A DNA stretch of 64,000 bases from Tremella fuciformis. Its lineage: Eukaryota; Basidiomycota; Tremellomycetes; Tremellales; Tremellaceae. This document shows positions 45,368 to 56,940 of the stretch, piece after piece (the first letter of the stretch is position 1; the number at the start of each line of letters is the position of its first letter). A model generated the notes under the pieces. It was not told where the DNA came from. It saw nothing but the letters and a program-made list of their open reading frames with translations, and made no database searches. The position numbers and the translations under genes are program-made. The stretch spans positions 8,370,001 to 8,434,000 of the forward strand of contig CP136490.1 in the NCBI GenBank assembly GCA_032768795.1, read 5' to 3'.

Positions 45368-47530
45368 CTACAATTGCGAAGGTGGGGCCTCCAAAAGGCC
45401 TCTAATAACAGCCGATGGCGCAGCCTCAACGGAAGTGCTGCCGTCCGGCATTTGCACGGGAGCATGCAGAACGGCCGCGTCGAGCGCCCCTTGGGTGTTT
45501 GGCGCGTTGACCTCTGGAGTCGTGAACGATTCGGTAGCCAGATGGCCTTCCTGCAACATTGCTACTGACAACTGCTCCACAGAGGTTGTAGCTGCCTCGA
45601 TCGACGCCGATGGAAGAGATGCACTGCCCGCCACGATGCCCGCCACGATGCCCTCCACAGCTTCTTTGTCAATGAACCTCTCAAGAGCCGAGCGGAGTGC
45701 TTTGATCTGCTCCAACAATTGATCATTCTCCTTACCAGCACTAGTCAGGGCCCACGAGAGGGTGGACCGCCGAGAGATCGATTCCAGAAGTCGCGAATGC
45801 TCCTGTCGAAGCAGCTCTTGCATGCGATCCACCTCCTTCGACATCTGGGCCCTGCCTTCTTCAGCCGTCTTGGCATTGTTGACGGCATCAGCCAACAGAG
45901 AATCGAAAGATGCCTGTTGCTGCTTTTCGGTGGCCATCTTTGTCTGAATGAAAGCAAGTTGCTTCTCTAGCTCTCGGATACGGGCGGCCTTGTCCTTGAG
46001 CTCGGTCGTATTTTCGGCCACACGACCTTTAAGTACCTCGACTTGGAGAGCATTCTTGTCACGGTCGCTACGCAAACTCTCGATCGAGTGTTGCTCGCTG
46101 TCTGCCTCCTGTTTCAAGGTGTCACATGCGCTTTGAGTCTTCTTGACAGCTTCGATGGCTGCACTCTCTGCGCGTTGAGCGAGCTCATAGGCGGTTCGGA
46201 CACTCGCCACGGCCTGTGAGAACTCTTGGCGTATCACTAGTAGACCGCTGGCGATGGCATCCGTGGTGAATAGTCGCTTCGGAGTGGAGGGCGGTCTGCC
46301 AGCGTTTCGAGGCAATGGGGACGGCGTTTCAGGGATGGAAGCGATAGCAGAATTGCCAATCGAAGCCGAGGACTTGACAACAATTTCTGGAGGAGGCATG
46401 ACTTGCTGAGCGATCGACTCGACTTGACCGGGTCCTGGACCGAGGGTTCTAGGACGCTCTAACTCATGTGCCAGAACGGAGCGCCAATCATCGGGCAGGA
46501 CATTTGAGTCACTGATGATCGGTGCGGGCTGTAAGTGCTTCTCCGTTGCAACTGGTTCCCCGGGCTTGCTTGCGGAGCCTTCCTCGATCGGGATCGACGT
46601 AGCCGGTTCGACACCTGGTTCGGCATGCTTTGTTGGCGCCTGGTCTGAAGCCGATCTGTTCAACAGAAATTGGCGGAAGGGTACAGGATCCAGTTCAGCT
46701 TCCGAAGCCGTCCTTGTCTTGGAGGGTTTACGGGGAGCAAAAGCCGCCGGATGGGCCTCAGATTGTGGAGACAGATCCCTATCTTGCACAATCGGTGACT
46801 TGAGTGAGGGGCTGGGCTGCCGGCTGTCGAAAGACTCGCTCCGAACAGACGAATGAAGGACGGGAGACAACGAAGAATGCGGGGACAAGCGTGTGTCTTT
46901 GATAGGACAATCGCTGTCACCACTAGTGAAGCAAGCCCAGCACGAATGAGTCAGAAGATCGCCGTCCTTGGTGATATGCCAGTTGAAGATGAGCGTCGGA
47001 AATCGTCTCTTCCGCGCTTGCGCACATTCTTTGCCAGGCAGTCTGCAATGGATGAGCTTCGATCAATGATGATGGGATGGGGCACCGTACTTGTACAAAA
47101 ATGCTGGAATACAAGACACATGGCATTTGACGACTTTCGGGTGACCAGGAAGAGTGCAGCTAGGCCCTCGACTCTTGTTGGGCGGGATCCGGCGGTGTTT
47201 CCATCGCAGAAGCCCGTAGACACGGGCCACATTGGGGAAGAGATTGGGCGATACATGTTCGTAGGGTTGAATTCCGTGTCCCCCAACGATAGCGCTGACT
47301 GCCACGATCTGTTGCTTCGAGGAAAACACCGGATCGGTTGCTTGTTCATTCGCCAGCCACTCCTTGATAGGATCGGCGGGTATGAGGGGCCGCGATATTG
47401 ATGGAAGAGGCGGGGGAGGCGAGAGGGACCCCGCCGGCGATCCAGCACGAGACGTGGCGCTGTTCGTTTTTGCGGCTCTGCTGGGCGTGCGCCTGCGAGG
47501 AGTGGTTGGGCCACGCGAAACCGAGACCAT
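45368..47530 (-). CDS. Second MULE gene, coiled-coil protein of unknown function
   Basis: Starts MVSVSRGPTTPRRRTPSR (ATG 47530-47528; the frame is open upstream to 47662). The first exon has a Ser/Pro-rich N-terminus, then IKEWLANEQATDPVFSSKQQ and KVVKCHVSCIPAFLYK. A roughly 47-nt intron (donor GTACGG) joins PGKECAQARKRRFPTLIFNW, DLLTHSCWACFTSGDSDCP and the 506-residue long frame. Cys and His in KCHVSC...C...H...CWAC...C suggest a zinc-binding or BED-like DNA-binding module (inference). The C-terminal half holds a long coiled coil (about 46250-45700: KDKAARIRELEKQLAFIQTK). It ends PPSQL at 45368. It lies inside the MULE boundaries and converges on the main gene. A DNA-binding accessory factor of transposition is plausible; I recognise no family. 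Confidence 0.65.
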
Positions 47531-47971
47531 GATGAAGGTTGCTGGAGTAGCGATGAGTACGATCGAATGAGTACAGCTTAGTCTTTTTGATGGTTCTGAT
47601 GAGGGCACGGAGACGGAGAACGCATTGTTCGCTGACTCTATGGTTCGCTGATCGGTGGACATTGTCCCGCTCGGAGGACAGAGAAGCGAACATTCTTCTG
47701 GTTGAAATGGATTGCAGACCGATTCGATACATGCATCAAGTCACGAGGCAACTCAGAATGGCGATTCAGTACAAGGTGGACGTGTCCAGTCCAGATCGGG
47801 CGCTCGATTGAAGTTAGGGATCTAAGTTGCTATAGACCCAAGGTGCGAGAAAACACAAACGTGCAGGAAAACAGCAAGTTACGGGATTACCCGAAAGAGA
47901 ATGCAGAGAAAGAAAATCGGGAAAATTGGCATGCGAGATTTCTAAGCTGAGTTACAATAAATTACGCATGC
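47531..47971 (-). other. MULE right terminal region
   Basis: Upstream of the minus-strand gene. Read on the minus strand, it ends the element with GCATGCGTAATTTATTGT at the outer edge. It holds the inverted subterminal words CTGCACGTTTGTGTTTTCTC and GCACCTTGGG (about 47845-47880). Confidence 0.5.
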
Positions 47972-47981
47972 GACGTAGATA
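47972..47981. repeat. Target-site duplication of the MULE, right
   Basis: GACGTAGATA, same as 26307-26316. Confidence 0.7.
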
Positions 47982-48717
47982 TCCTGTATCCTGGCAGATC
48001 AGATGCAGAGCTATCAGGAGTATTCCCGGGCCGCTTGGCCGCAGCGACGTCGTGCTAGAGATGCGAGATGCCACGTCAGTGTGTCACTCAAGTGGGCGTC
48101 GCTATCACGGAGCAGCGCGGAGTATTGGCGATAGCGCCTCTGCATAGTCAGGCAGCTTCGTGCTCCTGTCCGGATCAGCTCTGCAACGAGCTGGACTGAG
48201 GGAGTGATTGAGACCAATCATAATGACACGTGAGGCGGTCTGTGCGGCGTAAAGCAGGAGATGCTCGAGTGGCCGAACGAGATCGCTAGCCTCGGTCTAA
48301 TCGCGGTCATCTCGCTCCACTCGTTTGCCCCCAGGGCTCAGCGCAGCGCAGGCCCCAAACAAGGGGCGTCCGGGGCACAGCGGTCCGATCGGAAAGTTGC
48401 CGAACGGCACTGCCGCCTGGTGGCTTGGGGTGCTTCGGCGACCCGGACCGTACCCCTCCTTCCTTCCTTCCTTCCTGGTCCTTGGTCACAACGTAACCAC
48501 GCAGTTAACGTCGATGGTGGACCGTTAAATCCCCGGCTAAACGCCATCCGTCCGTGCTCGTCTTCTCACCGACCGACCGCGGGGCGAGGGGTATATCTAC
48601 CGCTCGCCCAGCCTGGTCGGTCGTCTTCCCATCACTCTCTCGCACTCGCTCGCATTCGCATTCGCGCCCCTCTCTCTTCACAGACCCCACCACACCCCAC
48701 AGCAAAACACTCGCAAG
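47982..48717. other. Intergenic, transaldolase promoter
   Basis: No gene supported. It has a short (CCTT)n run near 48454-48475 and a pyrimidine-rich leader with TCGC/ATTCGC repeats just before ATG 48718. Confidence 0.55.
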
Positions 48718-50016
48718 ATGGTCCGTTCTATGCTCGAGGCCCTCGAGGAGGACTACATGAACATTGACATGGACACCTGGGACCCCGAGGTCGCCAAGGC
48801 CATGCCGTTCAAGCCGCACAACCGTGAGTCGAGTCGAGCGCAGCGAGGCATCCCTTCTCCACTGGACGATGTCGCCGCTCCTGGCTTTGCAGCCCTCCCC
48901 TCTTCAACTGGCCTAGTGCCGTTTTCTTCGCCAGGGCGCCTGCTCGCTTCGCTCGGGAAACGCGGCGCGCTGACCCGCAGAAACCTCCAACACCCTCATC
49001 ATCTCCCAAGCGATGAAGGACGAGCGCAACAAGCCCGAGGTCGACGAGATCCTGCGCAAATACAAGGACGAGCCCTTGCTTGACATCTTTGACCGTATCG
49101 TGCGTCGGCTGCTTCCTCCAGCGTTGGCCCGGTCGCATGCTGACTCCAGGGTGTCGCCGTGTGCAAGAAGAACATTGGCAACATCCTCGGCCGCTGTCTC
49201 ATCCAGGTCTCGTGCCACTACCTGTACGACACGGACAAGGTGATCGCGCACGCGCGCCACTACGCCAAGCTCTTTGACGAGGCCGGCATCTCGCGCGACC
49301 GCTTCTGCATCAAGATCCCCATCACCGGCCCGTCCATGGTCGCCGCGCGCGTCCTCAACTCGGAGGGCATCCGCACCCTCGGCACCTCGCTCTTCGGCCT
49401 TCAGCAGGCCATCGCCGCCGCGCAGGCCGGCTGCATCATGGTCTCGCCCTACTACAACGAGTGCGCCGCCCACGACAACCTCGACACCCTCTGGCCCGGA
49501 CCCCTCGACGACCCCGCCACGCAGCACCCCGCGTCCTACCGCATCCGCCACTACCTCGAGGCCTACCAGGCCATGTACGACCGCGGCCAGGAGGTCCCCA
49601 AGGTCATGTCCGCCTCGTACATCAGCGCCAACGAGATTGTCGGCTCGGCCAAGCTCGGCGTATGGGCCGTCACCCTCTTCCCCACCCACCTCAAGGAGCT
49701 CGCAGAGACCCCCGAGGACGCCACCGTCTCCAAGGGCCCCAAGGTCAAGGCCGACGACCCGTACAAGCTCAAGAGCACCGTCAACCCCTCCTACGCGCAC
49801 ATGTCCAAGCTCGACCCCCTGGCGGGCGACGACTGGGACGGCAAGCTCTTCTCCATCGACACCGACTACCTCGCCAACGGCGGCGCTCAGCTCGAGGCGG
49901 ATATCAAGAAGGACAAGATCGTCGGCCCCCGTCTCAAGGACGCCCGCGTCCTCTTTGCCGACGCCGAGGATGAGGCTCTTGGCTGGATCAAGGCCCGTCT
50001 TGAGGCTGCCGCTTAG
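48718..50016 (+). CDS. Transaldolase family protein
   Basis: Moves a dihydroxyacetone unit between sugar phosphates in the non-oxidative pentose phosphate pathway (cytosol). It starts MVRSMLEALEEDYMNIDM; two introns are followed by one long exon. The Schiff-base Lys region is RFCIKIPITGPSMVAA, followed by EGIRTLGTSLFGLQQAIAAA and AGCIMVSPYYNE, equivalent to the TalB-like barrel strands. Helices to the end include RLEAAA. The N-terminal fit (GVAVCKKNIGNILGRCLIQV) departs from the classical Tal1 sequence, so it may be a divergent class or a paralogue and not the main enzyme. Codon use is strongly C-biased, typical of a highly expressed gene. Confidence 0.8.
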
Positions 50017-50384
50017 GAGTGTCGAGCAGAGTCATAGAAGTTGGTCTTACAGGGTGAACAGTGTACAAGAGCAGATGCATCGTCTCGTGTAATTCATCCT
50101 TCATGTCAGACCCAGTAATCCCCATTAGGATTAGCCTTTCTAATCGGCCATTACCGTGACCCCCTGAGTCCCTAATCGGCTTCAGGGTCCGTGCCATGCG
50201 ACACGACGCCACCGTTGCTACCTGGAATTCAAGAAACCAACCTGTTTTTCTCCTTTCCCCTCAACCTCATAGGCTGCTCGTCGCGCACACAGTGCGTAGT
50301 CCAGCTCAACGTCCACCTCGAGCTCACAGCTGCCTGCCTCTCTGAGCCGCGCATCCTTCCTGGCCACGGCGCCTCCTGTCCAAC
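50017..50384. other. Intergenic, transaldolase 3' flank and GDT1 promoter
   Basis: No gene. The word TAATCGG / CCGATTA-like motif recurs near 50130-50180. Confidence 0.45.
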
Positions 50385-51761
50385 ATGGCCAGCCCAGCAG
50401 GGGACGAGAGCAACCTCGGTCAGTCGGCATTTCATAGTGCTCCCCACCTATCTACCGCGTCTCGCATGTCCCGCATCGCTTTGAGGCGGCTTGCAGCCTC
50501 GGGCTAGTGTGGACACGAGGCATTTGCTCCTACTGCTGGAGAATCACAGCTCGTCTCTCAGCCTTGCGCCAATAGCAGAGTCAAAGCGGTGCAAAATGAC
50601 AGTCGCTGACCTGCAGATGCCTTCTTCCAGGCGTTCGTCATGATTGTCGTCTCAGAGATAGGCAAGTGCCCATGTTGCCCGGGCGAAGATGCGTGCTGAC
50701 TCTGCAGGAGACAAGACGTTCCTCATCGCCGCCGTCATGGCAGCTCGGCATCCCCGTATAACAGTTTTCGGAGGGGCGTTTGCCAGTTTGGTGATCATGA
50801 GCATTCTCAGTGCGGCCATGGGCAGAGTCATCTTGGGCTTAATACCGAAAGTGCGTATATCCTCCATCGATTCCCGCATGCCTCATTCTTCGCTAGTCCG
50901 GGCTTCAGTTGAGAACTACAGGCTGACCCCAGGTGTGGACGCTCTGGGCCGCCGCGATCCTGTTCCTCGTGTTCGGTGTCAAGATGCTGCAGGAGGGTCT
51001 GTCAATGTCGGGCGGATCGTCACATATCCAAGAAGAGATGCGCGAAGTGGAGGAGGAGCTCGAGGAGGATGCCTCGAAACACGATATTCAGAACCCTCGC
51101 GGATCATCTATCCCCCTCGAAGCGGTCGAAGAAGGCCGCAATGTGGAGCCCTCATCCCCTATCAGCCGATCCAACAACCTCCCCTATGCTCGAAGCGCAT
51201 CGCCAAAACCGAAAAAGGCCTCAATCAGCTTTCCCCTCAGTCATCCTACCGGCGGCGTTGGTCCGGTCAAGGGCGAGAAGGGGGAGAAGCAGTGGACGTA
51301 TCGCCTGCGCGAGGGCACACGACAGACACTGCAGATGGTCACGAACCCGGTCTTTGCGCAGGCGTTCATCTTGACTTTCCTGGGGGAGTGGGGAGACCGG
51401 AGTCAGATCACCACCATCGCCATGGGCGGAGCGCACGTGGGTTCTTCTCTCTGAGCGTGTCACCACGCGCTGCGCTCTTGAGGTAGCATGTGGGCTGATT
51501 GACAGAGCGTGCCTGTCATCGCTTTCGGTACGATCATCGGCCATGGCATATGCACCCTCGGTGCAGTCATGGGCGGTCGCTTGTTGTCCACGAAGATCTC
51601 TGTCAAGCACAGTGCGTCAGCTGTATTCCAGTCTACGACGAAGCTGACCAGCAGTCACTCTGATTGGCGCGGCTGCGTTCGTCATCTTTGCGTTGCTCTA
51701 CGTGCACGAGGCGTGGTACACCCCGAGCCGCAGTAGCGACGGCACTCCTGCCGGGTGGTAA
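50385..51761 (+). CDS. GDT1: Gdt1/TMEM165 family cation (Ca/Mn) antiporter
   Basis: Golgi-type membrane transporter that supplies Mn and Ca for glycosylation. A first small exon MASPAGDESNL splices to FFQAFVMIVVSEIG and GDKTFLIAAVMAARHP, giving the first family motif E-x-G-D-K-T. Membrane segments follow (FGGAFASLVIMSILSAAMGR, VWTLWAAAILFLVFGVKML). A long acidic and Ser-rich loop separates the halves. The second motif is FLGEWGDRSQITTIAMGG, then PVIAFGTIIGHGICTLGAVM and LIGAAAFVIFALLYVHEAWY. The intron within the first motif starts GCAAGT, a GC-AG intron. The stop is TAA 51759-51761. Confidence 0.9.
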
Positions 51762-52068
51762 GGGGAGGAGAGCGGAAGGAGAGTGGGAGGAATGGGGCAT
51801 CTGGCTGGGAGATCGTCTCCCGGGCGACGAGAAGCACATACAGTACAGCACACTCAACAAAATAGACAGACTGGCATACAGTCACCATCGTGTATCATAA
51901 TAATGCATGCGCAACGGTCTCGCAACACCGTCTCGAGCAGCGCTGGTGTCGCTGAGGCTTGGTCGTCTGACGAAATTCGCCTCAAGAATTGACTTTCGCT
52001 CCCACTCTTCTTCGTCTTTCAGCACTACAACCGGGTTGGCAGGCTCCCTAGTACCTGGGGCTTGCACG

Positions 52069-54649
52069 ATGAGCGAGGCCGGGCCATCTATACCTGGCGT
52101 GAAGCATAAGGTCATCGCCCTCCTGTCAGGGGGCAAGGACAGCTGCTTCAACCTCCTGCACTGCGAGGCCAATGGCCATGAGGTGGTCGCCATTGCTACT
52201 CTCACCCCAGAAGAAGGCGTAGGTGAGCCTCCCTTCCCACGCACTCTCAGACGCCCCTTGCTGTGCACGAACAGCCGTCCTTAGGCCCAGTCGAGCGGGC
52301 TGATCCCCAGACGAGCTCGACTCGCACCTGTACCAATCGGTCGGCACGCGCCTCCTGCCCCTCATCGCGCGCGCGGCGGACCTGCCCCTGCACACGCGGG
52401 TCATACGCGGCAAAGCAGTTGAGCTGGGGCCAGAGTACGGCAGCCGCTCAGGTGGGATAGGCAAGGGGAAGGGGAAAGGCAAGGAGGGGGACGAGACCGA
52501 AGACCTGTACGAGCTGCTGCAGGACGTCATGGCGAGTCTCCCTCCAGCTCTTGCTGCTGCCGAGGCTCATCGTGTAGAAAGCACATCCAGGTGCGACGGC
52601 CCTCTCGTCCGGCGCCATCTTGTCCAACTACCAGCGCCTGCGCATCGAGCACGTCTGCTCCCGCCTCGGCCTCGTGTCGCTCGCGTACCTCTGGCAGCAG
52701 CCCCAGCTGCCCCTCCTCCGCTCTATGCTATCGTGCGGCATGGAGGTTGTGCTTGTGAAAGTTGCCGGTGTGGGCCTGAGCGACAAGCTTGTCGGGCGGC
52801 AGCTGGGCCACGTCTTGCCCCTTCTCACCAAGCTGGTACGTTCTCAGTTTTATATGGGGCTGCCTCGAGGGCTGGCTGATTGGCAGGAGCAGCTGTATGG
52901 CTCGCATCCCGCCGGCGAGGGCGGCGAGTACGAGACCATCACTCTCTCTTCTCCTCTGTGGTCACGTCGCTTGGTGCTCAAGGACACCGAGGTCGTCATC
53001 ACCGACCCTGGCGAGTATCCGGTCGCGTACCTCAAGGTCAACCATGCCGAGCTCGAGGAAAAACAGGGCTGGAGACGGCCAACGATACGACAGCTGCGAG
53101 ACATGTTGCGCTTGCCACCGCCGACGAGCGAGCCTCTTACAAGCTCAGCCTTGGACGACAACGATGAGCAGCCCCTCCTCGGTACTGAGCCAGCCTGCCT
53201 GGACGACGTATCGAAGAGCATCTACGAGCAGGCGCTATCGGCCGCTGGGACACAGTGCGATTCAGCCGCCGAAGCAGAGTCATCTCTCATGGCTCTCGAG
53301 CGACTCCGCCTCGACCGGGCTGTCCCATCGCCACTGGATAGCGAGCAAAAAGCTCGTTCGAGCCGCCGCGGTCGTTGGATCGTGGCGACCATCGACGGGC
53401 ATTGCAGCACGGATGACGAGCCCATCGACATCGAAATCAAGCGGGCATTCGACACGCTGTCATCTGCTCTGGACGCTGCAGGTCTGTCGCTCTCACTGCA
53501 CGCCGCGCACATCACTTTCCTCCTCTCGTCCATGTCTTTGTTCGCGCCTGCCAACGCGGTCTATGCCTCATATTTCGGTGTCTCGCCTCCGAGTCGGGCG
53601 ACGGTGGCTGTTCCGCTACCGCCCAGTCAGCGGATACGGCTGGAAGTCGTCTGCTTTGACGATCGATCAGATCCTGCCAAACCGGACGTCGCAACTCAGA
53701 TGGGAGGGCGACAGGCTCTGCACGTACAGGGGCTGAGCTACTGGGCGCCAGCCAACATTGGCCCTTACTCGCAGGCGGTAGTCGTGAGTCACCGTCTCTT
53801 AATTCTCCAGCAGTGCTGACGCAAAGGTCAACTCTCGCGTGCACCTCGCCGGGCAGATTCCCCTCATTCCCGCAAGCTTGACACTCCCAGAACCGTCTCC
53901 AGGCATCTCGCCGTATCCTCTCCAAGCCGCTCTGGCACTGCAGCACGTCCGGCGGGTCTTGGACCTCCTTCGCAGTAAACAATCGACAGGAGGTGGTTGG
54001 AATGGATGGTGCGAGTCAGCGATCGCGTGGTGGGCCACACCTCCTGGCGAGCCGTCCACCGATGGGAGCACCATCGTTCGAGCTGCCTGGGACGCCTTTC
54101 AGCCTTCTAGCGAAGCGCCGGTGGCGTTCGTCCAGGCTGCCGAGCTGCCCCGTGGTGCTTTGGTCGAATATCAGGTCGACATGCACACTGGCCGGCCGGG
54201 TGTCGGCGCCGCCTCATTTGAAGATGAAGAGGAGGATGAGGATGATAACCTTCGACCGGTATATGAGCAAATCGTCTCGGACAGTCTGCGATGGGAAGTT
54301 TGCAGTACGTCTCGACCAGGACAGGGAAGTCGGGCGATGCTCTTCGCCGCTGGGCCACTTGCGGATGGCGACGCAGTAAAGACCATCAAGACCTTCATGG
54401 ACAACTCGGCGGTCGGCATCAAGCTGTTCTATACAAGCGAGGGCGCAGAGGCCTACAAAGCTGGTATGTCTGCCCACGTCTGGCAAGACTTCAGCTCATT
54501 CCACAGACCAACTTGCAAAGCATCTGCTGCCTGACTTAGTGACTTCGCACGGAGTCACCACGCCCTGCGTGACCCTCGTCCCCGTACTCAGCATCGCCGA
54601 CCGGACCGGACGCCGCTGGCCATTCGTCATGGAGATCTTCGGGGCGTAG
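52069..54649 (+). CDS. DPH6: Diphthine-ammonia ligase (Dph6) with RidA-like domains
   Basis: Last step of diphthamide synthesis on elongation factor 2 (cytosol). The start MSEAGPSIPGVKHKV leads straight to the ATP-pyrophosphatase P-loop LLSGGKDSCFN. Landmarks: GHEVVAIATLTPE, GAILSNYQRLRIEHVCSRLG, GMEVVLVKVAGVGL and GSHPAGEGGEYETI. Two RidA/YjgF-like stretches follow (first near 53390-53800, then RVHLAGQIPLIPAS and FVMEIFGA to TAG 54647-54649), as in yeast and other fungal Dph6. An upstream in-frame ATG at 51907 would add 54 basic residues with a mitochondrial-presequence look; I prefer 52069. The intron after QDVM starts GCGAGT, so it is GC-AG. Confidence 0.9.
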
Positions 54650-54702
54650 TCTACTCAGAGATGCCATGCAGATGCTATGCAGAGTAATAGTCAGAGTAGT
54701 GC

Positions 54703-56614
54703 TTACAACATGCCCTCCACCCCGAGAAACACCAGCATCCGCGCCAACCAGCTCACACGCCGGTCGTCCCTCGCCCACGTCTCGCCGCCCACATCGTGCG
54801 CGTGCTCGTCCAGCTGCTGCACCTCGGCCGCCAGGGCCTGCCGCAGGGCCGGGCTGGACGTCATGACGCACAGGCTGAGCTCGGTGTCGAGCGACAAGCT
54901 GCGCGTGGAGAGGTTGGAGCTGCCTATAAATGTGAAGAAGGGTCTTTGGCCATGCGCCGCAGCCCCGCTCTCCACCCCTCTCTCGCTAGGAGCAGCTGCT
55001 GAAGAGCCGGGCGAGATCCACAATCCTTTCGAGTGATATGTCCACCCGTCCCTCTCCCACTCTTTGAGCCGCACGCCGCCTTCTGCACCATCTCCAGCAG
55101 AGGCGCCTCGCCCAGCTGCCTGGCAGTCTTTCCAGAACTCGCGTTCCAGGAGGGTGTACCCCTCTGGGATCAGCCTCGACAGGCCTTTGGAGCCGAAGAA
55201 CCCGTTGGCGCGAGGAGCAGCGGCGATGATATCCACCGGGGCGGGCGAATCGATGATGGCGCGCTTGTACGCGGGGTACAGCCCAAAGTATCCGCTGGTC
55301 AGGTCCACTTTGGCCTTCAAGGCCTCCGAGACAGAGTCGCCAGCGTGGGACGAGCTCGATGCCTCCGGTCGATGCGAAGCGGCCACCGCGTCCCATATCC
55401 GCTCCATCGCGCGCTCTTCCTCTTTCACGCCCAGCACGCCAGCCTGCACGACCGGCCAGATCCACGTGTCAGCCTCCATGCCCCTGCTACGACTCGCATT
55501 CGATACCCGCCACGCGTTCTGCATCGCCGAGACCGTCGCCAGCGCATGCGCGCCAAATGCCCTCGGGTGGACGGACGGCGTTGGCCATATCAGCGCCGCG
55601 CCGCTGGGGGCGGAGGACGGCGAGGGGGAAGGGAGGGGCACCGAGTAGTGTCGGTTGACCGATGGCGCCGGGGCCGCTGAGAGGTGGTACGAGTAGTGCG
55701 TGTAGAGTCGCGTGAGGGACGAGAGGTAGGACAGGAGCGCGGGCTGGTGTTGTAGGTGCACGTAGCGGTCTTGCCGATTAGTAAAGTACGACTTGGCGAG
55801 GTTGGCACTGGGAATCAGCGGGGCGCGAGTGAGGTCTTGGGGTGTTGGCAGGGACTCACCCCGATAAGATGACCTCGTCGTCGACGGCGTACCACTTCCC
55901 ATGCCACGTCCCCCATCCCTCGTCGTATCGCTCCGGCACGATACGCTCCATGATCCCCTTGAGCTTGGGCGAGCGGTAGAGCCAGACTTCGCAGCGATCC
56001 GGATGGGCTCTGAGCAGGGGCAAGAGCATATGGGCAGACGAGGGCGGCTCGCCCTCCGAGCCAGAAGCACCGGAGGTGCTGCTGGAGCTGGGTGGCCGCG
56101 CCCTGTTCAACCTCGTAGCACGGTGATAGTCCAAAACAACCGTGACCTTCAACTGAGGATACGCCTTCAAAGCCGTGGCAATACTATCCACGAGCTCTGC
56201 CTCCTGGGGGCCCGTACCGATATACAGCGAGCTGATGATGATCCTCCGCCTGGCCCGGCGGATCATGGCCAGCAGGGCCGCGTAGAACTGCGCGGGGGTT
56301 GAGAGGAGGGCGATCTCATCTCCCCTGCATGGGAAGCATGGCTGGGTCTCCGAGAGGTTGGTGGCGAGGCGCTGGAAGGGCGGGGAGGCGGTCGGGTCGA
56401 CTGGGCGATACGGGCGTTCGGCGCTGGCGACAGAGGAGGAGGAAGCGGTGGGGGTGGCCGCTGCAGATGCAACAGGTGATGAGTATGGGCGTCTGTGATG
56501 AAGTTGGCGTGGGCGAGGGGACGGGCGAGGTGGACGGTGTTGAGCATGGGCAGGCGGTTGACGGACGGCCTGGGCGGCCTTGCAGGCTCTTCTGCACGCG
56601 ATTCGGCCGCTCAT
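54703..56614 (-). CDS. PGS1: Phosphatidylglycerophosphate synthase, mitochondrial
   Basis: Makes phosphatidylglycerol phosphate from CDP-diacylglycerol and glycerol-3-phosphate, the first committed cardiolipin step (mitochondrial inner membrane). The start MSGRIACRRACKAAQAVR has a basic presequence-like N-terminus. One short intron near 55806-55858 separates two exons. Two phospholipase-D-type HKD motifs: HGKWYAVDDEVILSGANL and YHSKGLWISPG...FTFIGSSNLSTRS. Between them FYAALLAMIRRARRRIIISS and YPQLKVTVVLDYHRATRLNR are typical. It converges with DPH6, 53 nt between stops. Confidence 0.9.
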
Positions 56615-56940
56615 GCTTCTCTTACTCTCTCGATGTTATCTGACCATCCGCGTTGGCGTCGCAGCTGCGTCAAGAAGAGGAGTGAAGGAGTAGAAAGGCG
56701 ACACGAGTCGGATGGAATGACAAGATTGAAATTTCCCTCGCTCGTCATCGTGTCACTCGCCGACGCGACGGGTACTCCCAAGATGCTGCCTGGCCTGCCT
56801 GGATACGTAGCGATGCATGCCCTCTATAATTGTATACTTGTAAATGGTCCAATGCTAATGATGCAGGGATGAAGTAAAAGCTATGCACAATAAAATCCCA
56901 AGAATCGTCTCCCTCTAGCTGATCTACTGCTCCCCCGCGA
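56615..56940. other. Intergenic, PGS1 promoter and GT90 3' flank
   Basis: No gene or RNA recognised. AT-rich near 56820-56900, consistent with 3' processing signals of the GT90 gene. Confidence 0.5.

Larger units (their letters stand above)
26317..47971 (+). mobile_element. MULE-type DNA transposon with USP-like and Ulp1-like protease modules
   Basis: 21,655 bp as it stands; about 10.3 kb once the nested gypsy element and one of its target duplications are subtracted. It lies between two exact copies of GACGTAGATA. The ends begin GC on both strands and share subterminal words such as TTTTC(TC)GCACCTTGG and CTCGCACGTT in inverted orientation (left 26420-26485, right 47845-47880), but I see no long perfect terminal inverted repeat. 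It carries one long plus-strand gene (transposase, SWIM finger, USP-like, Ulp1-like) and one minus-strand gene of unknown function. It landed just downstream of the Zn2Cys6 factor. Confidence 0.75.

Noticed and set aside
48913..49800. 295-codon minus-strand ORF opposite transaldolase
   Set aside because: Antisense shadow caused by codon bias; Gly/Val/Asp-rich with no motif.
49274..50092. 272-codon ORF, Ser/Pro/Thr/Arg-rich, over transaldolase
   Set aside because: Shadow frame of a strongly biased coding exon. The transaldolase frame carries all conserved motifs.
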